Below are positions 55,924 through 63,484 of a DNA stretch of 64,000 bases, one piece after another; positions within the stretch are counted from its first letter, which is position 1, and every line of letters begins with the position of its first letter. The notes below the pieces were generated by a model that saw only the letters and a program-made list of their open reading frames with translations, was not told the DNA's origin and made no database searches. Source of the DNA: Aquimarina sp. BL5 (GTDB lineage Bacteria; Bacteroidota; Bacteroidia; Flavobacteriales; Flavobacteriaceae); assembly GCF_003443675.1 (NCBI RefSeq), contig NZ_CP031963.1:4177501-4241500 (forward strand), in the 5' to 3' direction. The position numbers and the translations under genes are program-made.

Positions 55924-58287
55924 ATGAGAATAAAATTACAATGTACACTATGGATCCTTTTGATAAGTATATTAGGATATTCACAAACGCCACAAGGATT
56001 TAATTACCAATCTGTAGTGAGAGATGCTGCCGGAGATATATTAGCGAACACTACCATTGGAATAGAGTTTAAATTACACCAAACCACCACAGATGGCACT
56101 GTGGTGTATACAGAAACCCATACACCAACTACAAATGCCTATGGAGTTTTTGACTTAATCGTTGGGCAAGGCACTACTACAATTGATTTTTCAACTATTA
56201 ATTGGTCTTCAGATTCTTATTTTTTAGAAGTTAGTGTGGATACATCAGGAGGAACTAGCTATACAAGTATGGGAACCACACAATTATTAAGCGTTCCGTA
56301 TGCGTTGCAAGCAGCACATGCTACAACTGCCGAAAATGTTTCAGGACTTGAAGCCATAGATGAAGGAAACGGAACAGGATGGCGTTTAATAGGTTCAAAT
56401 TCTGATAATTATGGCGATATAGGAGATGCATCTATAGATTTAAGTGTATCAACAAATGCAAGCACAACTAACGGAGCTACAGGTGTAAGAAGTATCGCTA
56501 TAGGAGGAAATGCTAGTGCTCAGAATGATCAAGCCATTGTCATAGGGAATTATGCCACTGCAACAGAAACAGATGCGTTTGCTATAGGTACAACAGCTTC
56601 TGCAACCGAAGTAAGTGCCGTTGCCATTGGTAAGTTAGCAAATGCTTCTGGTGTTGGTTCTGTAGCACTAGGTAATGGCTCAACCTCTCAAGGTTTTGGT
56701 TCTTTTGCTTCAGGATTAGGTTCAAATGCTGTAGGAAGTAATTCGGTTGCTTTAGGACAATTTGCTATCGCAAATGGAGACTATGGATATAGCTTAGGGA
56801 GTGCCACTATGGCAGATGCATATAATAGTTTTGTAATTGGAAGACATAATATAGGTGGAGGAACCACAGACAGCTGGGTAGAAACAGATGCGTTGCTAGA
56901 AGTAGGAAATGGAGAAAGTGCCACAAGTAAATCAAATGCGTTAACCATTTTAAAAAATGGAACGATAACAGCGCCATCATTTGATATTACTGAGATAACA
57001 GATAACAAATCACTTATTACCAAGGAATATGCAGATACAAATTATGCAGGGAATTATTCAGCCACAGAAAATATTAGAACTAACGGTAATTGGATTTCTA
57101 ATGATGGCGGTGATGAAGGTTTATTAGTGAATTCAGGAGGAAGAGTTACTACGTCCAACAAATTATATCTAGGAAGCAATATTAATCTAGCTACTCATTG
57201 GATAAATGGTGATGGAACAAGCAATAATGGAATTCAATTTGATGCCAGTGGAAATGTGATCACATCTGCTAAAGTTTCTTTAGGTGGAAATGTGCAGTTA
57301 AATAATAACTGGTTATCAAATGATGGCGATAGTGAAGGGATACGTATTACTGATGATGGAGTTGTAGTTTTAGGAGGAAACGTAAGATTAAATAATAAAT
57401 GGTTTTCTAATGATGGAGGTGATGAAGGTATCGTAATTGACGATGCAGGAAATGTAACCTTTTCTGGGGAATTAGCTGTAAACGGAAATATTAAGTTAAA
57501 TAGTAACTGGATTTCTAATGATGGTGGTGATGAAGGCTTACAAATTGATAATAATGGGAATATAACTACTTCTGGAGATGTAACTTTAGGAGGAAATTTT
57601 GACTTTGGCGGTATACTAACATCTAGTTCAGAAAACCAAATCTTCGGGTCTTATGATGATACTGGTAATCTTTCTAATCTTAGTAGAAGAAATGTCATTA
57701 TTGGACATCAAGCTGCAGAAGGAGCGCAATCTGGAGACAGTAATGTGGTTATTGGATATTTTGCAGGATATAACTTACAGGGAGATTCTAATGTACTTAT
57801 AGGAACTGCTGCAGGAGCTGCAGGCGGTGGATTCTCGAATCGTTTATACATCAGAGATTTGATCTATGGAGAGTTTGATAATAATTTCTTACAAGTAAAA
57901 GGAGAATTAAAAGTTGATGAAAACATCGCAACTGATGGAAATGTAATTATTGACGAAGACGGTGATGATCTTTTAGCAGCTGGTGCTACCAGAGGAGTAG
58001 AAATGATATCATTAATAATAGACACGGATGGCTCTATTAATACCAATGTAACAGGTTCAAGCGGTATTACAACCTCTCTAAGTGATGAAACATATACAAT
58101 CGACTATAGTGGATATTTTTCAACGCTTCCAGCTGTAACAATTACGTGTATTTCAACTACATCAAGAACAAGAATTGGTCAAATTATTACTCTTGCTCAA
58201 GGGAAAGTAACCTATAAAGTTAAAAGTGAAAATAATAATTCAGAAACTGATGCTATTACGGTAGTAAATATCGTTGGAAGAAGATAA
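55924..58287 (+). CDS. Secreted protein with YadA-like head repeats and WxSNDGGDEG repeats
   Basis: A 787-aa exported protein, counted from ATG 55924 (an in-frame TTG lies 6 nt upstream). The signal peptide ends near residue 20 (LGYSQ). Residues 21-135 are an N-terminal domain frequent in Bacteroidota surface proteins (QGFNYQSVVRDAAGD ... LLSVPYALQAAHA). About 185-300 are YadA/trimeric-adhesin head repeats (AIGTTASATEVSAVAIG, SVALGNGSTSQGFGS). About 380-560 hold five repeats built on NWISNDGGDEGLxID. The end is a beta-rich domain without a YadA anchor barrel or T9SS domain. Probably a trimeric, fibre-like adhesin. The next gene lies 10 bp downstream. Confidence 0.83.
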   Translation: MRIKLQCTLWILLISILGYSQTPQGFNYQSVVRDAAGDILANTTIGIEFKLHQTTTDGTVVYTETHTPTTNAYGVFDLIVGQGTTTIDFSTINWSSDSYFLEVSVDTSGGTSYTSMGTTQLLSVPYALQAAHATTAENVSGLEAIDEGNGTGWRLIGSNSDNYGDIGDASIDLSVSTNASTTNGATGVRSIAIGGNASAQNDQAIVIGNYATATETDAFAIGTTASATEVSAVAIGKLANASGVGSVALGNGSTSQGFGSFASGLGSNAVGSNSVALGQFAIANGDYGYSLGSATMADAYNSFVIGRHNIGGGTTDSWVETDALLEVGNGESATSKSNALTILKNGTITAPSFDITEITDNKSLITKEYADTNYAGNYSATENIRTNGNWISNDGGDEGLLVNSGGRVTTSNKLYLGSNINLATHWINGDGTSNNGIQFDASGNVITSAKVSLGGNVQLNNNWLSNDGDSEGIRITDDGVVVLGGNVRLNNKWFSNDGGDEGIVIDDAGNVTFSGELAVNGNIKLNSNWISNDGGDEGLQIDNNGNITTSGDVTLGGNFDFGGILTSSSENQIFGSYDDTGNLSNLSRRNVIIGHQAAEGAQSGDSNVVIGYFAGYNLQGDSNVLIGTAAGAAGGGFSNRLYIRDLIYGEFDNNFLQVKGELKVDENIATDGNVIIDEDGDDLLAAGATRGVEMISLIIDTDGSINTNVTGSSGITTSLSDETYTIDYSGYFSTLPAVTITCISTTSRTRIGQIITLAQGKVTYKVKSENNNSETDAITVVNIVGRR

Positions 58288-58297
58288 TACTAAAATT

Positions 58298-59164
58298 ATG
58301 AAACAGTACATAGTTATCTTAACCTTGTTATTTTCGGGTTCTTTGTTTTCCCAAACTTTAGAACGTAGTGTCATCGGATCCAGTGGTAGAACATTGAGCA
58401 ATACCAATGCAAGCCTAGATTTTACGGTTGGAGAATTGGTAATTGCAACATTGTCTAATGGAACCACAACATTGAATCAAGGATTCCATCAAGAAGTTAT
58501 CATATTACAACTTAAACTTTCTCCTGTTGTTTTTCTGCAAGGACCTTTGGTAACTTCAGGAACCGTTATCATGGATGATAGTTTACGAAGTAACGGTTTA
58601 CTTCCCGCAACTAGTCCGTATGCAGATAGCGTAACCTGTGAGGCAACGGTTTTTGATATCACTGGAAACAATGCTATTATCGATTGGATTTGGATAAGCT
58701 TACGTGATAAAAATGATCCAACAGTAGTACTCGCCAGTCAATCTGGATTGCTACAAGCGGATGGAGATATAGTAAGTGTTGATGGAATATCAGCTTTAGA
58801 ATTTGATTTGCCTTCAGATAGTTATTACATAGCAGTAAATCATAGAAATCATGTAGCAGTAATGAGTGCGAATACCGTTGCTTTAGGCACATCAACTGTA
58901 ACTAGTATAGATCTTAGTGATGCTACAGCTTCTGTATTCGGTGGCTCAAATTCGGTAGTGGATATGGGTAATGGAATTTTTGCGATGATTGCTGGAGACT
59001 TTGATGAAAATGGACAAATTCAAAACACAGATACGAATGTGGTGATACAATTACTTGGTATTTCTGGCTATAGTAAAGCCGATATCGATATGAATGGTCA
59101 GGTGCAGAACTCAGATATCAATAGTATTCTGAATACGAATATTGGTAAAGGAGTACAATTTTAA
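58298..59164 (+). CDS. Secreted protein with dockerin-like C-terminal module
   Basis: A 288-aa exported protein. I chose ATG 58298 because the signal peptide MKQYIVILTLLFSGSLFSQ starts there; the upstream in-frame ATG at 58274 overlaps the previous gene and adds eight polar residues. Residues 20-65 are a short domain (LDFTVGELVIATLSNGTTTLNQGFHQ) often found before sorting modules in Bacteroidota. The remaining 220 residues are homologous to the C-terminus of the LRR protein: VFLQGPLV, SLRDKNDPTVVLASQSG, then EF-hand loops DFDENGQIQNTD and DIDMNGQVQNSD, ending GKGVQF. Co-transcribed with the YadA-head gene. Confidence 0.85.
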   Translation: MKQYIVILTLLFSGSLFSQTLERSVIGSSGRTLSNTNASLDFTVGELVIATLSNGTTTLNQGFHQEVIILQLKLSPVVFLQGPLVTSGTVIMDDSLRSNGLLPATSPYADSVTCEATVFDITGNNAIIDWIWISLRDKNDPTVVLASQSGLLQADGDIVSVDGISALEFDLPSDSYYIAVNHRNHVAVMSANTVALGTSTVTSIDLSDATASVFGGSNSVVDMGNGIFAMIAGDFDENGQIQNTDTNVVIQLLGISGYSKADIDMNGQVQNSDINSILNTNIGKGVQF

Positions 59165-59506
59165 CTATCCAAAATTATTAACTGTATAGGATACAATTTC
59201 TATGAACTATAATGATGTAAAATTTACTTTTTTGCTCGGTTATTTTTACAACTGAAGGTAACAATGTATTTAGGTTAGACGAGAAGTAATTGTTACCCCA
59301 AGCCAAGGTTTTAAAAAATCCCAATTAGAAATCTTCCTTGGATTTTAAAATATCACGAATAAAAACTAGGATTGAAATATGCATTAAGGACAATCTTATA
59401 GAGCTATTAATACTGTAGCATGGGTTTTTATAAATAACTCTAATTCATATAAATAGTAAATAGAATGGTTAGATATTTCAATCTCTCCCGCTACTTTTTT
59501 TATAAG

Positions 59507-59537
59507 CCTCTGTAAACAAATGATTTACAGAGGTTTT
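59507..59537 (+). terminator. Terminator downstream of the dockerin-like gene
   Basis: CCTCTGTAAA / TTTACAGAGG stem with a 7-nt loop, followed by TTTTGTTTTTCTT. It lies about 340 nt after the stop. CCCGCTAC, as at the 3' end of the initiator tRNA, occurs just upstream at about 59488. Confidence 0.85.
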
Positions 59538-59626
59538 GTTTTTCTTGACGCTCATTAATAATTTAATAATCAGTTATTTAAAAGTTCGATAAATCAAAAA
59601 GTCCTGATTAGGTTGGTAAGAAAACA

Positions 59627-59710
59627 CGGATCAACATCAAAATTTGTGTTTAGGCAATATTCTGGTTAATCTAAATAGGAAGAATTCTACATTTTTGACT
59701 CCTCTGAAAT
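59627..59710 (+). repeat. Interspersed repeat, copy B
   Basis: About 80 bp matching copy A (40416-40492) and copy C (59826-59895). It contains CAATATTCTGGTTAATC and GGAAGAATTCTACATTTTTG. Confidence 0.75.
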
Positions 59711-59825
59711 AATCACTCATTACTTTAATACAAACACTTCTATTGATTGGATCCCTGTAAAAACAATTATGTCTGCATTAATCGAAGCTGGAATTTTTAA
59801 AAAGGATGAAAAAAAGGGGTTGCCA

Positions 59826-59895
59826 AAAATTGTGTTTATGCAAATATTTTGGTTAATCTAAAGAGGAAGAATTCTACATTTTTGACACCTCTGAA
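59826..59895 (+). repeat. Interspersed repeat, copy C
   Basis: About 70 bp, 188 bp after copy B, with only a few differences (for example TTTTGGTTAATCTAAAGAGG). In one frame all three copies read a similar short peptide ([17 protein letters not shown] or close), so it may be the end of a decayed gene. Confidence 0.75.
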
Positions 59896-59993
59896 TTGCG
59901 CTCTTTTTTAGTACTCTTTATAATTTTTAAGTCTGAATTTTTACTTAATATCTTGTCCTAATTCCACAATAATATTTGTGAGTAAATTCTAAA

Positions 59994-60100
59994 TGTCGGA
60001 AATAGTATAGCACATCGATTTTACAATACTGTTTTGTCGGAAATCTTTACAGATTTGTCGGACTAGTACTAGTCTCTAGATAGCACCCCTATTACCTTTG
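59994..60100 (+). promoter_or_regulatory. TTGTCGGA direct repeats and -7 element
   Basis: TGTCGGA occurs at 59994, 60035 and 60056. The last two are TTGTCGGA-N13-TTGTCGGA with a 21-bp period, the spacing typical of LytTR-type sites. TACCTTTG (60093-60100), an exact TAnnTTTG, follows 30 nt later with no good -33 element, which fits an activator-dependent promoter. The next gene starts 500 nt downstream, so the leader would be long. Confidence 0.45.
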
Positions 60101-60602
60101 AACTTTCAAAAATCAATAAATCTTAACAATAAGGTATGATAAAATCTATATGGTTTCGAGTATTATGAAAAATAGTAGTAAAAGAGTTCATCAAGAAGAA
60201 GTTTGATACTGATATAGTCTAGTTTATTAGTCATTGTGATTACCACTTGATTTTGAAACCCGACTCCAGCCATACTCTTGATTACTAAAAAAAGATGAAT
60301 ACTACTTTTCATTATTCTTAGAAATCAACAACCATATTTTTGTGGTTTTACTAGGTTTTTTGTGCCCATCTTCCCCAATTTTTATTTGTTTTTTTGAAGC
60401 ATTCTAGATTACCAGATAAAATAAAAGCAATTATTAAAAGAGAGACCTCTTTATTAAAAAGGATAAGGTATGCATACAAAATTAAGGTCTATTTCGTTTA
60501 GGCACCCTAACAATGTAAGCTGTTATCACCTTCTTAGGATAAATGTCTCTTAATAATAATCATACAATTCTAATCTATTAATTAAATTCTTAAAACTAAA
60601 TC

Positions 60603-61772
60603 ATGAAAAAAAGTATTAAAAAAAGGAATGTATTCTTAACAGCATTATGTATAGCAGGAGGCATATTTACGGCTCAATCTCAGGAAGTAGGAAAAGCTAC
60701 GGGTCATAACTATGATATAATCGTAGCTAATTATGATAGATCAAATCATTTTGGTCAATTTAGAATGCAAAATTCTAATAATAAAGCTTTCACCTTTTCG
60801 AATTTCTCTAATCGTATGTCATTATCATATACCACGAGTGCAAATTTCAGAAACAGTGGCAAAGAAATTTTTACAGTTAAAACTAATGGAAATACGATAA
60901 TGAATAACGCTTTTGCCGGTAATGTGGGATTTGGTGATGGCTGGGCAGGTTTTACTCATAAATTGCAAGTTAACACTACAAACTATGCGCTATTAGCACA
61001 TGAATCAGGCTACAGGACGCTTATAAATAAGAAAGATACAGGTGATGGCTATATTGGTTTTAGAGTAGGTAATCAAAATAAAATGGTGATTGCTAATAAT
61101 GGTAATGTAGGGATTGGTACTTCGTCTCCTAGTGAAAAGTTAGACGTGGTTGGTTTCGGGAAGTTTAGAAATAGTGCAAGTAATTTTCTGGAGTTTGGGC
61201 ATGGAGGATCCGATAGTTTTTTAAACTATAATGGTGCGGGAAGTTTGGTTTTTAGATACGAAGGAAATAGCCTTATGAGCCTTACCCAAAATGGTCAATT
61301 GATTATAGGAGCGTCTCAACTAAGTTCTAATAATGACATACTAAACATTTCTGGAGGTGTAGAAACAGAAAAAATGATATTGGGACAATCTGAATTAAGT
61401 TCATCTACCGAAAATGAGAATACCTTGCTAACGGTTTCTGGAGGAGTAAAAACTGATAAAGTGGTTTTAAATATTGGTTCGTTTCCAGATTATGTATTTA
61501 ACGGTGATTATAAATTAATGCCAATCGAAGACGTTGCAAACTATATCGCTAAAAACAAACATTTACCCAATATCCCTTCTGAAAAAGAAATGGTAGCCTC
61601 TGGAATGGACATAAGTATGATCAGTCTAAAATTGGTAGAAAAAGTAGAGGAATTAACCCTGTACACTATCCAGCAAGAAGAAAAATTAAAAATACAAGAA
61701 GAAAAACTAACAGTACAAAATGATCTTATCCAAGATCTCAGCAAACGATTAGAACAATTAGAAAACAAATAA
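60603..61772 (+). CDS. Secreted protein with tail-fibre-like C-terminal coiled coil
   Basis: A 389-aa exported protein with a signal peptide (about 1-26, FTAQSQ). The N-terminal 100 residues (KATGHNYDIIVANYDRSNHFGQFRM) and the middle (GYIGFRVGNQNKMVIANNGNVGIGTSSPSEKLDV) are beta-rich fibre-type sequence. The C-terminal 110 residues carry FPDYVFNGDYKLMPIEDVANYI and KHLPNIPSEKEMV, followed by a coiled coil (VEKVEELTLYTIQQEEKLK), a pattern widespread in Bacteroidota secreted proteins. No sorting domain is seen. First of a four-gene operon. The next gene, 21 bp away, is a paralogue. Confidence 0.82.
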   Translation: MKKSIKKRNVFLTALCIAGGIFTAQSQEVGKATGHNYDIIVANYDRSNHFGQFRMQNSNNKAFTFSNFSNRMSLSYTTSANFRNSGKEIFTVKTNGNTIMNNAFAGNVGFGDGWAGFTHKLQVNTTNYALLAHESGYRTLINKKDTGDGYIGFRVGNQNKMVIANNGNVGIGTSSPSEKLDVVGFGKFRNSASNFLEFGHGGSDSFLNYNGAGSLVFRYEGNSLMSLTQNGQLIIGASQLSSNNDILNISGGVETEKMILGQSELSSSTENENTLLTVSGGVKTDKVVLNIGSFPDYVFNGDYKLMPIEDVANYIAKNKHLPNIPSEKEMVASGMDISMISLKLVEKVEELTLYTIQQEEKLKIQEEKLTVQNDLIQDLSKRLEQLENK

Positions 61773-61793
61773 TACTGTTAAAACCTTTCAAAA

Positions 61794-62867
61794 ATGAAAC
61801 TAACAAAAACACTATTACTAGCCTTGGGGATGTTACTCATGTACCAAGCCAAGATGCATTCTCAATCTCATGGCGCTGCATCAGGTAAAGATCATGACAC
61901 ATGGGTCGTTAATCAAGATCGATCCAACCACTATGGCCGTGTGAAATTATATACAGGAAGTAGTGCTTTCACTCTTTCTAATCATAAAACCGATTTTAGA
62001 TTAGACTATATTGCAAATACTAGTAGTTGGAATAGATTTGGAAAACCTGTTTTTATGGTAAATCCAGAAGGAAATGCAGAGATATTTGGGGATATTAATA
62101 TCAGAAAGAATGCTCGAATCAGAGGGAATGCTCGAATCGATGGAACAACTGATATGTTTGGTGATGTTGATATTAAAAAAAATGCTCAAATCAGAGGGAA
62201 TGCTACAATCAATGGAAATATGCTGATAAAATCTACGTATATAGGAGATGTTGGCCATGGTAATAGTTGGGCTGGGTTTTCTCATAATGATCGAAAAAAT
62301 CAAACGGATTATGGATTCTTAAGTCATGCCAGTGGGAGTATGACCTTAATTAATAAAGCGGATACAGGTAATGGATATATTGGTTTCAGAGTTGGAAATA
62401 TAGATAAAATGGTACTTACTAATGCAGGAAACCTCGAATTAAAAGGAGGGGATATCGAACTGAAAGGAGGAGACCTGAAAATAGGAACTTTACAATTAAA
62501 ATCCATAACCGAAGAGGGTGCCAGTACCCTACTCAATATCTCAGGCGGTGTCAAAACGGATAAAGTGGTGCTTAATATTGGGTCTTTTCCCGATTATGTA
62601 TTCCAAAAGGGCTACAACCTGATGCCGATCGAGACCGTTGCCAATTATGTAGCCAAAAACAAGCATTTGCCCAATATCCCTTCTGAAAAAGAAATGGTAG
62701 CCTCTGGAATGGACATGCGTATGATCAGCCTAAAACTGGTAGAAAAAGTAGAGGAGTTAACCCTATACACCATCCAGCAAGAAGAAAAATTAAAAGCACA
62801 AAACGACATTATACAGGCTCTCAGCAAGCGATTAGAACAGTTAGAGAACAATGTATCCAAGCAATAG
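61794..62867 (+). CDS. Paralogous secreted fibre-like protein with hexapeptide-like repeats
   Basis: A 357-aa exported protein with signal peptide about 1-23. The N-terminal region (KDHDTWVVNQDRSNHYGRVKL) and the C-terminal 110 residues closely match the 389-aa neighbour. The middle (about 93-145) has short repeats RKNARIRGNARIDG and KKNAQIRGNATING, a six-residue periodicity suggestive of a left-handed beta helix. From about base 62450 onward more codons end in C or G than in the first half, so the 3' part may have been replaced by recombination with a relative. Confidence 0.82.
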   Translation: MKLTKTLLLALGMLLMYQAKMHSQSHGAASGKDHDTWVVNQDRSNHYGRVKLYTGSSAFTLSNHKTDFRLDYIANTSSWNRFGKPVFMVNPEGNAEIFGDINIRKNARIRGNARIDGTTDMFGDVDIKKNAQIRGNATINGNMLIKSTYIGDVGHGNSWAGFSHNDRKNQTDYGFLSHASGSMTLINKADTGNGYIGFRVGNIDKMVLTNAGNLELKGGDIELKGGDLKIGTLQLKSITEEGASTLLNISGGVKTDKVVLNIGSFPDYVFQKGYNLMPIETVANYVAKNKHLPNIPSEKEMVASGMDMRMISLKLVEKVEELTLYTIQQEEKLKAQNDIIQALSKRLEQLENNVSKQ

Positions 62868-62904
62868 GTTACATTATTAAAGATATTATTAAAACTTATA
62901 TACA

Positions 62905-63438
62905 ATGAAAACAATATACACACTCCTTCTATTCCTTGGTTTTGGAATGCTGGTACAGGCACAGGATTCAAAAGTCGTGGTCTTATACACCGAGCAAGGA
63001 GATCAAAAACAAGTATTTAATATCGACAAGGCTAGTAATACGCTAGTCCTTACCGAAAAAGACAAGACAGAACAAGATGGGCTTTTTGATGCATTTATCA
63101 TCAAACCTTCTATAGAGCATCCTGGGGCAGTATATCTTATCGCTGCACAAGAAAATCAAATGTTTTTGAAACGAAATGGCGATACCCTGGAGTTTAAAGA
63201 CATTCAGGAGGAAACCTCCGCTGTCGATCGTGACGATTACGAATGGGAAATTCAATATTCAGGATTCCCATGGATTACTATAAGTGATCCTGCCAAGCCA
63301 AGAAGTGTCATTTATAAAGAAGGAAACACGCTAAGAGTTCAGGAAGTTGCTATCGCCGATTGGGTACTAGCCAACAATAATGATCCAAAAGGAGAGCCCT
63401 TTCGATACAAAATCAAAAACATCACTAATACATTCTAG
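62905..63438 (+). CDS. Small secreted protein of unknown function
   Basis: A 177-aa protein with a signal peptide (about 1-19, GMLVQAQ). The mature part is predicted mostly beta: SKVVVLYTEQGDQKQVFNID, PGAVYLIAAQENQMFLKRNGD and YEWEIQYSGFPWITISD, perhaps a beta-trefoil-like fold. No family recognised. Starts 37 bp after the preceding gene and is followed by another secreted protein 46 bp later, so it belongs to the same operon. Confidence 0.72.
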   Translation: MKTIYTLLLFLGFGMLVQAQDSKVVVLYTEQGDQKQVFNIDKASNTLVLTEKDKTEQDGLFDAFIIKPSIEHPGAVYLIAAQENQMFLKRNGDTLEFKDIQEETSAVDRDDYEWEIQYSGFPWITISDPAKPRSVIYKEGNTLRVQEVAIADWVLANNNDPKGEPFRYKIKNITNTF

Positions 63439-63484
63439 CATAGGACATGTTCTTATACTCGGAAATTTATAAAAAACTATACAA

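Larger units (their letters stand above)
59165..60602. other. Gene-poor region between two secreted-protein operons
   Basis: 1438 bp without a credible gene. It contains a terminator (59507-59537), two copies of the interspersed repeat, an open frame without a good start (59679-59861), three TGTCGGA direct repeats with a -7 element (59994-60100), and a long AT-rich leader before 60603. A 13-codon ORF (MKNSSKRVHQEEV) near 60164 has no support. The mix of repeats and a decayed frame suggests a remnant of past insertion. Confidence 0.6.

Noticed and set aside
55924..58287. True YadA-type trimeric autotransporter
   Set aside because: Head repeats are present but the C-terminal anchor barrel is missing, so only the head similarity is kept in the call.
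59480..59496. Remnant of a tRNA gene ending CTCCCGCTAC
   Set aside because: Only the 3' end matches; no T-arm with GTTCGA or anticodon arm is visible, so I mention it only as context for the repeat.
60164..60205. 13-codon ORF in the leader of 60603
   Set aside because: Too short, no ribosome-binding evidence, no recognisable function.
60480..60515. Fourth TTGCACCC box upstream of 60603 (GGCACCC near 60501)
   Set aside because: Only one half-site is present and nothing matches 12 bp upstream or downstream.
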